Shown here: positions 1 through 12,478 of the stretch, in pieces
How positions within the stretch are numbered: position 1 is the first letter of the stretch
Layout: each line of letters begins with the position of its first letter
From: Pomphorhynchus laevis
Lineage: Eukaryota; Acanthocephala; Palaeacanthocephala; Echinorhynchida; Pomphorhynchidae
Length of the DNA stretch: 64,000 nt
Assembly (NCBI GenBank): GCA_012934845.2
Contig: WNNJ02002155.1
Location: forward strand, 1-64,000
Reading direction: 5' to 3'
Notes under the pieces: generated by a model
Database searches by the model: none
The model's input: only the letters and a program-made list of their open reading frames with translations
What the model was told of the DNA's origin: nothing
Translations under genes and position numbers: made by a program

Positions 1-195
1 AAAAAAATATAATATTAATATTATAATATTTATACTATATTTATATAATATTAATATTAATATAATATTAATACTTAATATTTAAATATTAAATATTTAC
101 ATCATAAATTTAATAGGCTTATAGTGCTCATTGGTTTTACATTGGTTTTTATATGCCATAGATGTTATTTTCAATAAATATTATGTCGTAATATA

Positions 196-227
196 TTTTC
201 AGGTTTTTTTGTAAAAAAACCTGAAAA
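196..227. repeat. Perfect 15-bp-arm hairpin
   Basis: Arms 196-210 and 213-227 are exact reverse complements with a 2-base centre (GT). Each arm is T-rich around a CAGG/CCTG core. Function unknown. Confidence 0.8.
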
Positions 228-1578
228 AACATGTTTTTTTTTCTTGATGTGATGTTCATTGGCTTCATTTCCACTGTTTAGTGGAAGCATTATACATTGC
301 TACAATGCTATGTAAGCTAGGTTATTACTTTAATATATCAGTTGGAGGGCCGACCTTAGTTCACCGTGATCGAGATCTTTATCGTTTTCAGGTAATTGCG
401 TTTAAATGACATTTACACCGCATTGTTTCAGGCTCCTTACTACTGGGTTACAGTTAACAGTCGTATTAACCCAATTGAGTACGGTGAGTGATTTTTCAAC
501 AAATTACTTATATCTCTTTTAGATTTTACCTACAAGGATAAAAATAAATCTATTTATTCACTTTTTATAATCGAAATTTGGGCAATTAAAAATTTATTAG
601 CTGTTCGTAGTCAATCTATTTATAAATTAACAAAAAATGATACATTTATAAAAAAATGTATATTTTCAACGTGCACCCTGTATACACCATTTATATGTAT
701 ACAACGTGTATACACCCTTTCAGAATGTCCTCTATATACATGGTGTACGTACAGTTTAGAAATAAGGACAAATTTTTATTTAAACAAAATCGGTATCATG
801 ATTTTTTATATTTGAAATAAAAAAATTGTTGCAAATTTACATTGCGTTTATTTTGGTGTATTTACTCTTTATTTGTTCAACTAAGTGCATCTTATATTGA
901 AGCTTCAATATAATGATAATAAGTTTATTGCTTCTATAGTATTTGACCTGGTTGTTTTGTAAATACATAACTTTTTAGACCTGGATGCATTTTAGATACA
1001 ACAATTCCATTTATCTCGACAATTATAGTTAGCCGTCCACAATGCGGTTTGTCTATGATACTGCCTGTCTGCTTGAATTTCCCAATAAACTCTGCTACTG
1101 TTAAAAAATCAATTGAACTTCCTTATATATAACCATCCTTCACTTCCTCAAAGTGTTAATTCAATTTTTTTCTTTCCAAAACTTTATTATTTTCTTTCTA
1201 GGCAAAAAATAATTCATTTAATTCATTTAATTAATTTTTTCAAGTAATTTAAATAAGCGCGTTTACGTGTTTAGGCCTGACCGGCACCCTGTATAATATA
1301 ATCTATTGTCAAAAGCGTTGACTATATAATTATCTCGATATTTAGAATCGTCACTTATGATTACCCAAAACTGCCAAAACTGCCAAGGATAGTAAACTCC
1401 TATTATTTGCCGTCATACTCTCTAGACTAAGAGAGTGCAAGTGTTTTCTTTCGCGGTCAGATCTTAATAATTCAGATCTCTTAACTTGGGCTGCATATTT
1501 TGTTATAAGTGTGAAAATGTAAATATCTAAATCTTAAAAACAGCTTTTATAACCCTATATTTTTGTGCTGATCAATAG

Positions 1579-1660
1579 ACAATATACAAGTTTAAGGATG
1601 AAAGATAAACTTGTATATTGTTTACCTGATAAAAGATGAGGAACTCATCTTTTATCAGGT
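1579..1660. repeat. Two adjacent perfect hairpins
   Basis: The first hairpin pairs 1579-1594 with 1606-1621 (16 bp, 11-base loop). The second pairs 1624-1640 with 1644-1660 (17 bp, 3-base loop). They lie two bases apart and have unrelated sequences. No coding context. Confidence 0.8.
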
Positions 1661-3675
1661 TTTGGACATTCGCTATCAACGCAACTTTGCGGTTAATGCC
1701 AAATACAACTTTGCGATTGAATTTGTTCGCTGACTACTAAGCAGGATTGTATAAGCATGATGTTTATCCAATATTTATTGCCTTGCGAGATAAAAAGCTA
1801 AAACTATGCCTGGATTATCTAATCTTGTAACTGGATATTCTAAAAAATCTTGAAATTATGAAGCAATTTGTATAAAAGTTTATTAAATTACATTCAGAAG
1901 TGTTTTTTAAATGGAAAATTACGATTTTAAATTTGAGAACTTGAAATTTCGTGTTAATTCGTTTTTCGTTGCTCTTAATAGCAATTTACTTGACGAAACA
2001 AACTCTACGGCGTGCGGATCGGAATAATTTATATGATTCCGAAATGGTTCGTAAAATAGTCAACGTTGTAATATTTTAATCTAAAATAAAGACTGGATGT
2101 TTTCAAATTGTATATATTGAAATTTTTCGTTAGCTAAGCATGATGTTAACCCACACTGCTTTCTTTAAACAAAGCAATGCTTAGGCTAGACATAATGAAG
2201 TAACTCAAGCTCATTCAAACATAAAAATGCAAAAATTTCATAAAGGAATTCAATACATTTTAATTTTATACTGTTAACAAAAATCTTTAGATTGTAGTTG
2301 GACTTGTTTCCTTGCATGTATTCTCCACTTTCATTAATATGCATTGACTCAATTACTGACCGATATTCTTTTCTACATAACCTATGTTCAAAAAGCTTAA
2401 ATTAGTCATATGTTTCAAGAGCTTTAGAATGTACTGTATAACATTTTATTCGAATAGTAAGATCTTCAACAACTTTATTCAGATCTCCAACTTTATATTG
2501 TTTTGATTAAAACACAAAATTCACATCTTATTTAATTTATTTGAACAATACACGGAAGAATGCGAAAACTTGTCTTGTTATTCGATGATGTCAACAGGAA
2601 TATTTAAATTATTGTTTGACTTGTTATCTTATGATATTATTTGAAAATTATTGAGGATATTTATATTAACATTTATTAAACCATAATTATCTTAAACATA
2701 AAATCAATTTACTCATTTCTAATTATAAATTTCAAATACAAATATGAATAATTAAGTAAAATACAGTATAAATAATAAGTAAGAATGATTAAGTAAGAAT
2801 ATTATATAATATATAATCAAGAAAGAATATTAATATTATATAATATTATTACCAGATAATAATATGACCAGATTTTATATAATTATGGCTTTATCACACA
2901 TGTATATATACAATTGTGCAATGTATAAAATATAAATATATTTTTTATTAATTTTTTTTTATTTTATTTATTTACTAAGGCCCTATTTTTATAAAGGCAA
3001 CTTTACAAGAAATGAAAAAGTCTTTTCAAGATCAATGGAAACTTATTGTACAAATAGCAGAAGCGCAGCTCAGGTTGGTCTGTTTAGATTACTTATCATA
3101 TTAAAAATTTTACAAATTTAATTTATGTTAAATTCATTTTATTAGTTTATTTTTATTTATAAATTTGTAAAGTTAACAAATTTATAAACTTCTTTTAACC
3201 GCTTTAATCTTTTTACAATTTAATCGTTTGGTTTCAGAAGATTAATTTCTACTGACGATATTATTGACATTGAGTTAAATTGCCGCACTATTTACATATT
3301 TTATCAGATAATATATAAATATATTAATAATATATCAGATTATAAATGATTTAATTATAATGAAGCATTTATTAGCCATTGGATGACCACATGCCTTGTT
3401 TTTAATATATTAAATCTTTTTGAAGACCTTATATATGCTTTAACATAAGTAAATATTTATGTAACTAACTATCGGATTATTACAAACGTATTATTTACTT
3501 GCTTAATGTAGAAAATGATATATGGTGTTCAAAATACTGTCATCTTTAATAAATCAGAAGCTTCATCAGAACAATATCATAGTTTTGTGTGAGGACGAAT
3601 AGCAAATGATAATGGCAGTAGATAGCGTATTAATTAAGGAAATATTATAAAAATATACGCTTTTAAAAACACGTT

Positions 3676-3950
3676 TATATATAGGATTATGATTATTTGT
3701 TTTGTCTCTACTAACAAAAAAACAAAAGTTAATTCTTCAATTTAGGTTTCATCTTGCGGCTTCTTCAAACAATTGTATGTTATTTTACCTCTCAAACGTT
3801 TTTTTGGAAAAGTTTGAGAAACTTAAAAAAAAAGTTTGATAGATAAAATAACATACAATTTTTTGAAGAAGCCGCAAGACGAAACGTAAATTGGGGAATT
3901 AATCTTTGTTTTTTTTGTTGGTAGAGACCAGTAATCATATTTCCTATATA
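3676..3950. mobile_element. Foldback / MITE-like inverted repeat element
   Basis: Two arms of roughly 115-125 bp, about 3676-3797 and 3830-3950, are near reverse complements with a short T/A-rich centre. Both ends carry TATATAGGA or its complement. The arms share distinctive words such as CTTGCGGCTTCTTC and GAAGAAGCCGCAAG. It lies just upstream of a transposase remnant, so it may be a non-autonomous foldback element. That link is inference. Confidence 0.65.
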
Positions 3951-4009
3951 TTTTGGTCATAGCGTTGTCCCAATTGGAAGTAGCTTATAAATTGATTTTA
4001 ATTTATACT

Positions 4010-4850
4010 TACTATATATACAGCTCTGCCATTTGCTCTTTCAACCCAAAGTCGCATTTGGCGTAAGTAGCTTTCATAATAAAATCTCCAGCATCTAAAA
4101 CATTTTCTATTATACCAATAATTGCGGCATTCATCATGCTTATACCTCTCTGTCTTGCATGGGCCTTTACACATGAAAAAATTCCTTAATAGGATTGAGT
4201 TGTGGGAATGATTAAGATATAGTTCTTCTGAATAAAGGCCTCGCTAACTTCTCTAGTCTTATGGATTGTAGCATTGTCCATAACGATGTACTTCTTTTCA
4301 TGTGTTGACAACATGGGTAAATCTTCACATATAAAAGAATTTAAATCACAGTCTTTAAAACTTCCTACCTTTATTTTGTATGCAAATATTCCTTAAATAT
4401 CAATGGCACATAACAAGGATATATTAGTACCATTCGAGTTTGCTACATTGGCATAACACTTCGTGTTTTTAGACGAGTAGCCTAAATGCTGGAAGGAAAT
4501 TAAATAAAATCCGGATTCATCCAAAAATATAAGCTAATTATCCTGTATATTATTTAAGGAGGCTTCATACGGGTATCTTATTTCCTTATTTATATTACTG
4601 TTTTGATTAATTGGAACTACCGTCATCTTTTTTCGAGTATAATTCATGGATTTTATAATTCGGCATTCCGTCGATGGCGAAGATGAATATGTATTCTGTC
4701 CACTGTATGAAACGAGCTTTTCACATATTGATTTAAGGTTAACGCAAGAATTTGCATCAATCTCGGAAGCTTTTTTGTTCTTTTCATTGGAAAACTCTTT
4801 CTTGGTAGCTCTCTTCTTTTCATCTGCAGATTTAAAAATCGATAAATCTT
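4010..4850 (-). pseudogene. IS630/Tc1-mariner-like DDE transposase, broken
   Basis: Reading the minus strand, translated blocks follow the DDE_3 (IS630/Tc1) order. First is a helix-turn-helix-like tail ending CRIIKSMNYTRKKMTVVP. Then comes FLDESGF (first catalytic D), then NGTNISLLCAID, then YIVMDNATIH (second D in the usual MDNA.IH box), then a degenerate LIIPTTQSY where the family normally has a proline-rich stretch followed by the third acidic residue. Internal stops occur before FLDESGF, after AID and at the third acidic site, so the protein is dead. Recognition rests on motif order, not on a search. Confidence 0.75.
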
Positions 4851-5125
4851 GAAACTATCCATTCAGATATCTCTTATATAATCTTTTAGCTGTTCTATAA
4901 GATTAACTGAATTATTTTTGGGATTATTACAAAGAGATGTCTCGTTAATTGTGATGTCTATCATACTTAATTTATCTTATAGAACAGCTAAAAGATTATA
5001 TAAGAGATATCTGAATGGATAGTTTCAAGATTTATCGATATTATTTATCGATTTATCTGAATTATTTTTGGGATTATTACAAAGAGATGTCTCGTTAATT
5101 GTGATGTCTATCATACTTAATTTAA
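4837..5125. repeat. Interleaved inverted and direct duplication
   Basis: About 65 bp at 4837-4902 recurs inverted at 4976-5040. Another ~64 bp at 4910-4974 recurs directly at 5058-5123, so the order is arm, D, inverted arm, D. This sits at the 5' side of the transposase remnant and suggests a local rearrangement or template switch. Confidence 0.75.
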
Positions 5126-5129
5126 TTTT

Positions 5130-6945
5130 TTATTTTACATGTCCGGGTTTCCTTTGAACGTCTTCTGTATCATTATCATTTATCTCTCCTCTGTCTTCAG
5201 TGCTATTATTATTTTCATTATAATTTATATCTTCTGGATCTAGATACATTTTCTAAGGGTAAAATTATAATATTTCCGTAATAAAAAGGTGACTTTAAAA
5301 ATGAAATGTGGTTACTGTAAAAATGAAATGTGGAAACTATAAAAATGAAAAGGGCCATATTAATTAGATTTCCTAAGATAACACTATATCGCTTAGTAAA
5401 ACTTTTTCCAATCAGACTATTACGCCTGTTTGTATAAATACGATTTTATTCATTGCAGTTTATATCATATTTATGAACTAAATTCGTCTTTGTGAACTGT
5501 TTCAAATCGTATTTACTAACTGAACGAACACATATTTCAAAATAGATTTTATAATATCATCGAGACACATCATCAAGGAACGTTTGGCATTTAGATAAGC
5601 GGTTAGATAGCCAACCGTTAAATGTATTCACAAAGTCGTTCTCTAATTGATGAGGTTAACATTGCAGTTAGTGTAACCCAATGGACCAATTTTTTATATG
5701 GAATTATCATTGATTATATATCATATACGAATATGATACGTATTCGAAAGATAACGTAAATATTATATATAATATGTGAATATGTCAATAATTTAGATAA
5801 TACTGCAACGTTAATAACTTTATAATACGGCTGTTATAATAACTTTGTATGGACTGTAAAATTATATTCATTTTTGAAATTACTACGACATTTTTCATTT
5901 TTTTACTCCTTAGAGTGAAAAGGTTTTAGTTAATACCTTATATTACATCATATTATGATACTGCATATTATAATACATCATATTATCAAATATAATACCT
6001 TATATTTGATAATAAATTATATATTACATCTATTTAATAATGTAGATTTTACTACCTTTTATTGAATCAACAGAGATTGTATATTTCGATCATTCATAGG
6101 AATTTGCACAAAATGTTTAATTTAAATGGTTCATGAAAGAGATACCATATACATATGAAATAGCAGATTATTCACATGAAATAGTACATAATTATTATTA
6201 CATAATTAAATATTACATAATAGTTCTTGTATATGGAAGAGAAGAAGATGGAATTTATATTTTTTTAATCGTATCAGTATTTTTAATGTTTTAAATTAAA
6301 ATACAAAGTAATAAATTCATATATCAGGAATATTTTTAGATATATTTTTACATTATATCTTTTTATTATATTATTAGTTACATAATACAAATTATGTAAA
6401 AATTTTACATAATATGTAAAATTCACATATTTCGAAAATACAGTTTTTAAAATGCAATGTAATTGCAAAATTTGCACTTCAGAGTGATGAAAGGAAGAAA
6501 GAAGAGTGATCGAGTTGTTATGGAAAGTCAAGAGCGAGCATTCTGGAGTTTGATAAAAATGGAGGTATGCATAAGAAAACAGTTGTTTATTTTATTCAAA
6601 TTTTTATAATAATTTCGACACTTAATTGCGGTTTATTTAGCCTTCTGATATCGAGTAAACTTTAAAGGTTTTTTTGCTGACATATAACTAAGCGTAATCT
6701 TACATTTAGGGATTCGATAATTTTTATGAGGTTTGTACAATTAACAATTTGTGGATCATGTTAGGGTGAATCACGTGTCATATATTACAGATTTTAGGTA
6801 TCTACACCTCAATAAATAGTTGGAAGCAAGTTGTTAAGATTTAATATTTTTATATTAAATATGGAAATATATATAGTGATATAGACGAGTTATGAAGTTG
6901 GCCTAACTGCATAACTATTAGCTTTTAAAGCAATTCAACGTATAT
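5130..6945. other. AT-rich intergenic DNA, nothing recognised
   Basis: No coding exon, RNA gene or repeat family was recognised here. Base composition is like the surrounding spacer, and the one long open frame near 6283-6531 is AT-rich low-complexity protein. Confidence 0.5.
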
Positions 6946-6948
6946 TTT

Positions 6949-7640
6949 AATCTGTGAAATGTAGAGATGTTATACTGTTCTACGCTTTAATCCTAAACAT
7001 TTATCTGCATACTAGTTTACAAATATCGTCACGAACTAGTTGCAACACTATTTAAACACCAGCATCATCCTGCGCCGATGGTAGTATTCAGTGGATCATC
7101 ATATCGCAGGCACTAAACATTAACAATCAACATGATGTAGATGGTCACTTAGATGGTCTTTAATGAATACAGGAGGAGCAAGCTCACTCCTTGCTCTCCG
7201 CTGATATCATCTCAACTTACTACGTATCAAAAGCAACTCCTTGCAGCATAAAATTAATATCAAACACTCTTTACTTTTGAGCTGAATGAAAATGGAATGA
7301 ATAACACTTTTCCTGGTTAGACACTATCAACATCTTGAGAAATTCAAATTATTTAAAATAAGGATTATTTTTACACCTCCTAATGAACCGTTTCAATTTT
7401 AAACTAGTTCTTTTTAATAAATAGATTTCCAGAGCAGTTCATTAATCTGTGAAATGTAAGGATGTTATACTGATCTATGCTCTTATCCTAAACATGTGTC
7501 TGCAAACCAGTGCACGAATATCGTCACGAACCAGTTGCAACACTATCTAAACACCAACATCATCCTTCGCCTACGGTAGTACTCATTGGATCATTAGGGC
7601 GCAGGCACTGAGCACTAACATTTCAACATGCTGTTATACT
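6949..7640. repeat. Diverged ~190-bp direct repeat, two copies
   Basis: Copy 1 (about 6949-7137) and copy 2 (about 7445-7640) share a series of words in the same order: ATCTGTGAAATGTA, ATATCGTCACGAAC, AGTTGCAACACTAT and GCAGGCACT. They are separated by about 310 bp of unrelated sequence. The repeats are less AT-rich than the spacer. No coding potential or known element was recognised. Confidence 0.75.
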
Positions 7641-7649
7641 TAAATTGTC

Positions 7650-10070
7650 CAGATAGAATCCAGATAGAATAACGCTTTTTATAATATTATTATATTAATT
7701 TCAAATTGTAAATAAATTATTTAATAAATCATTATTACATAACTATAAATTCATAAATTATCAAATTGAATTTTTAATTTTTACTAATTTTATATTATAA
7801 AATATCGTAAAAAGTATGCATATATTTTTTATATTTTACGAAAAAATTCATAAAGATTAGCATCTGATTGATTTGATAGGATAAATCTATTTTTGACTGT
7901 GATGTTCGAATGACATTGTTGACACAATTTCCTACAACTGAACAAAAATTGAAATTTCAAGTAAGAGTTTTATTTCTTATAAATGTAATTGGTAATATTA
8001 TATTAAAAATTAATGCTAGATTAATATGCTAGATCAAGTACGGTTGTATAATTTATCAAACTAAGTTGGCAAATTCATAAATATTGCATTAATGAAACAG
8101 TTGAAATACAATTGAATAGTTAATTGTTGAAGATGCCAAGGCTGAAAGCATTTATTGAGCCAAATAACAGTTTGTTATTAATACCGTTATTTGGTTCAAT
8201 AAATGCTGCCAACATTCATATCTTCAACAAACAAAAGTGGAAACTTTTGACAACAAAATAGTTAACTATTAACTAAAACATTTGATCGAACATTTTAAGA
8301 TTATTTTCTCCTGGAATAAATTTTGTTTATTGATTTTATTCAATGATCATATTCAAAAAGATGATTCTTTTAATCAAAATATTTTGATAGTGCATCGCCA
8401 ACAGGTATATTAGCCTTCTTAGCAAATGCACTGATATCATAATGGAAAATAAGTGCTCTTTGATTTTACATAATTCCTTTGCTATTATCAAGTAAAACAT
8501 TTTGCAAATAAAATCATAATCACTTGAGGAATACGGTCAATTCAATGGTAAACAATTAACTAAAATATTTTCATCTAAATGATTATTTTAAAATCAAATC
8601 ATCGATGAAATTATTATACTGCTGAAGTAATCAGGAAACATTTTAAAAACACGATTTGACTTGCAAAACAAGACTAGCATTTTAGTGACTTAACTTCTTA
8701 TATCATCATTTCTGATTCAAATGCTTAACGAAAAGCTTAGCTTGATTATTTCAATAAACAAAAACGGGATGTGGTGAGCATTTGAGATTTTGAATTTAGA
8801 TGAAATGTCACATCCCAATGTTTTGGCGAACGAGCAATCAGGATTTTATATATAAATTTTTACTACAAATTTTGAACGTTTAAAATTTTAATTCATAAAA
8901 CATATAATCGTCTACTATTATATGAGCATCTTTGGTTTATATTTAAACTTTGATTTAACAAAATATATAATTTTGTAGTGTTATGGATTAAACATCTTGA
9001 GTATATATAAAGATATTTCCATTTACATTTTATATGAGGAATGAAATCACCTTTTTCAACACAACGAATATTGCTAAAACGTGTAAGCTTCACCCTTGAA
9101 AGCTTCCACTTTTAGAGGAAGATTTCATCTATTATTCGTTTATTTTTAAGAAACAACTATTCCTTATTAGCTATATTATAAACTTGAATTCTATCATTTT
9201 TATGCGATCTACGATTTCGCTAAGAGTATACTCGAAATAAAACATTGCGTGTGTACTTAATAAAATAAACATTTTTGTATTATTTAATTATATGTATCCC
9301 TCTAACTCGCATAAGCGTTCCATATTAATTACCAAATTGTATTATTAATAATATTATTTTCAAGTTATTTAAAATCATTGTAAACTATAATTTGAGCAGC
9401 AATCCATTACACCGTGGACGATACCCGTTTGATCATTGCCTGTTTAACAAAATAGTAGTTTTATTTCGTATTTAGACGATTCTGCAATAGACAAGTATAT
9501 TTGTTCAAATAAACATTTTATAAAGATTCTACTGAATATGAATTTAAATAATTAGTTCAATATATGAACATATCTTGAATTAACTAATCTTATATTTCAA
9601 CTGGCTATCCATAACAAAACCATTTTCAATGTTTTCAATATATTCTAATAGACTATTTTTACCTAGTCGATTTTAACATAAATATTCGTAGTGCATTGCA
9701 CGATAGACTTAAAACAACTTTAAACTACATTTTCACGGGCAATCGTCAATATGAATCTTTTACGAATCCTCTATGGATCTTTTATTGTCATTAGCAACAC
9801 ATGGTATAGCCTGTCCCTATAACCACGCATCGATATTCTCTACATATTAATAATTCATTATATTTTGAATTCCATGTCATCGAAGTGTATTTTCATTTGC
9901 ATTAAAAATTAGAATTCGTCAAATAATTTTATTTTAAAGTTATCGAAATTTTGTAGATGCTTATTTTAGCTAGTTGATATTATAGCCTAGGTATCTGTAT
10001 TTACGCTTATGAGATAAGTGTCAAAATCTTTCTTGCAATTGTGACCTGAGAAGTTGAGAGCTTGAAAGCT
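7650..10070. other. AT-rich intergenic DNA with one long hairpin
   Basis: Apart from the hairpin at 8124-8230 I see no gene, RNA or element in this stretch. Confidence 0.5.
8124..8230. repeat. Long imperfect hairpin, ~45-bp arms
   Basis: Arms 8124-8168 and 8186-8230 are reverse complements except for a short mismatched block near the middle. The 17-base loop gives a hairpin of about 107 nt. Words GTTATTTGG and CTTCAACAA match their inverted partners. The size is like a microRNA precursor or a small MITE. I cannot tell which. Confidence 0.65.
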
Positions 10071-10074
10071 GGAG

Positions 10075-10312
10075 ATATTCGTTATTAAAGCTTGAGAGAC
10101 GGTATACAATTGAGATTAATATTAAAACCTTCGTTATTAAAGCTTGATAGACAGTATACGATAAATCGTCAATTCTCGGAGTGATGATAGGCATTAAGCT
10201 ATCATTTTCGGAGCTTGAGAGACAGCTCCGAAAATGAGCTTGAGAGCTAAAGCTTGAGAGACAGTATACGATAAATCGTCAATTTTCGGAGTGATGATAG
10301 GCATTATTTGAT
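10075..10312. repeat. Local direct repeats plus perfect 13-bp hairpin
   Basis: The block AAGCTTGAKAGACAGTATAC followed by GATAAATCGTCAATT and GGAGTGATGATAGGCATTA occurs twice, starting near 10140 and 10252, with partial copies upstream. Between them is a perfect hairpin with arms CATTTTCGGAGCT and AGCTCCGAAAATG. Confidence 0.7.
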
Positions 10313-11327
10313 CGTTAGTAAATATTATGATGTAACTGATTTAATGTATACGTGAGAGTTGCAGAAACGTTAAAATTTGTTGTTTCTTTCTTGACACAAT
10401 CTAAGTGTTTTTGATATCATCAGAAAATCGAAAATAATTCTAAGTGTTTATTTAATTTTATAATTAAAATTTATTTTATAATTTATATTAATTTAGTTCT
10501 CAAAATTTACTTTTGTCTGGACATAATAGAAAATTGGTTAGAATACTAATTTTGACCGTCACCTTCTAGCAATTTGGTAAATAATGTTGCGCAGTATTAT
10601 GTCTCACGGAGTATATTGAAAAAATACTCGGGCATTATAAGTTGTATTTATGTTGAAGATTACGAAAGCCAGGCCGTTACTTTATTCAGTTAGATAAAAT
10701 CCAACTAAATGTATTAACATTTGATGGTTATAAAATCTATTTGAACAAATAATTTATTAAAAGAAGTATTCAAATCTATAATAGGTGATTTAATCATAAT
10801 AACCATCCATAAACAATTTATAAATTATGGAATTCATTTTAAATGCCATTTTTGTTTCGTAGATTGATCATATTAAAAATCAGTTGATAAAGCAGGATTC
10901 TATGCAGAGCAGATCACATACGCATCTACTGTAAGTTCCGCAAATTTGCAATCAAAAGTATCTTTAGGAGCACAAATTAAATTAATTGAAGTGATACAGA
11001 AAAGGAAATTTACAATTTTATAAAAAAGTTTGTGAACCGGTAAAGACCAAAACAATTTATTTTAATGTATTGTCCCTTACTAGGACTTCTTCAGAACAAT
11101 CTAAAATACAAAGAAACAGCAGAGTAGTTAACAATAATCAATTATATCATAATTAGTTAGTTGTTAAACTAATATAATATATCATATCAAAATATAGCTT
11201 TCTATGCTATATCTTGCCACATAAGTCGTGGAACTTGTGTTAGGCCTTGTAGACATTCTGACATTAACTGTGCAATTCAAAACATTTCCTCAATTTACGT
11301 ACTTGAGTATCCACCAATCCACATCGA

Positions 11328-11603
11328 TTATGATGTAGTTATAGGTTTTTGGTGATACGTAAGTGCGTGTGCTACTGCGCCATCTGTTAGACTTCGTCTT
11401 TTAATGTCTGCACGTTTGTTATTTATTCTTATATTCAGACCATTAGAGGTTTCATCGACATATTGTTTGTCACATCTTCGGCATATCGCCAAAAAGAAAA
11501 TTGTTCGTAATACAGTTTGTGTTGGCTCGTATATTGTAACTAAGACCAGTGATGCTACTGAAAAATATCTTTGATATCGGATCAGTCCGCATGATCCGAC
11601 CAA
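11328..11603 (-). pseudogene. GIY-YIG endonuclease relic, Penelope-like element
   Basis: The 91-residue open frame contains CRRCDKQYVDETSNGLNIR followed by a R-A-D-I-K block and a final AHAL segment. This resembles the C-terminal GIY-YIG nuclease of Penelope-like retroelements, which usually reads C-x2-C-x-xQYVGET-x-L--R---H--DI and ends in an H-containing segment. Here the usual G of GET is D. No upstream reverse transcriptase was recognised, so this is a fragment. Assignment is from memory of the family pattern. Confidence 0.5.
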
Positions 11604-11923
11604 TCAGTCCGCACAATCGTTTGTCCGACCCTAAAATATACAATGTACGGTTTTCTATTAATATAATTCTCCTTGAATGCCGCTTACATACCCCGATTTA
11701 AACCACTTAATGATGGATGATATGGGAGTAAGCATACAGTATGCATATACCGGTGTGTGTCGAAGGGCAGGTTTAACAAATTATATTTTATATATTTGTA
11801 CACTTGAAAGTGTCAATGTAAACAGCATTTCTATTAAAAAGAATTTAGTGTCTGATGCACGGTTAAACTGCAATACGCACTGCCTTAAGGGTTGTTCTGT
11901 TTTTCAAGCTTTAGACATTGTTT

Positions 11924-11997
11924 AAGCGTGTGTTAAGGTGCCTATGGATGATTATCGTGGTCCAGGTACTGATAAGCTTTGCTAGAGCGAAACGCTT
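11924..11997 (+). ncRNA. Possible degenerate type III hammerhead ribozyme
   Basis: Reading 5' to 3': AAGCGT (11924-11929) pairs with ACGCTT (11992-11997) as stem III. TGCCT (11939-11943) pairs with AGGTA (11964-11968) as stem I. CTGATAA (11969-11975) stands in the place of CUGAUGA. GCTTT/AGAGC (11976-11988) forms stem II, followed directly by GAAA. The strand order is that of type III. Against activity: core G8 is A, and nine extra bases lie between stem III and stem I. Low confidence. Confidence 0.3.
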
Positions 11998-12478
11998 CTA
12001 ACGTTGTAAAAGTTTGTCGTCATACATAGGATGACTGGGCATACGTAGCCTCTTTGAATATTGCGAGAATAATCCGGTTCTATTTCTCGGTCTGATGAGG
12101 ATATATAGAATGCTGCTTGGCGTTTATGCCTCCTTTTGAGGAAAACATAATGATTTATTCACGAGTACACCGTTTGGTGTCCCTTGGCAGGTGTAACAAC
12201 AAATTATATATAAATTACATATATATTATATATGCATATTACATATATAATACATATATATAACATTATATATTACAATATATAATATTGTATAATATAT
12301 ATAATATATAATACATTATACGTATATATTCATTATTATATTCGTATAATTCATTGTAAGTTTTTTAAACAACTGTTTTAATCATTTATTAAATTAGCTA
12401 ACAACAATAAATTAGTTATTATTATTTATACTATGATGCTGTGGGTATACTACGTCGCGACGACCACTGTATTGTATT

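Larger units (their letters stand above)
1..3675. other. AT-rich intergenic DNA, no gene recognised
   Basis: No convincing coding exon, RNA gene or transposon was recognised in this stretch. It is strongly AT-rich with many short A/T runs. The only structure I can support is three perfect hairpins: one at 196-227 and two adjacent ones at 1579-1660, listed separately. Confidence 0.6.

Noticed and set aside
12090-12150. CTGATGAGG at 12094 as another hammerhead
   Set aside because: The following sequence reads GAATG rather than GAAA, and no stem II pairs.
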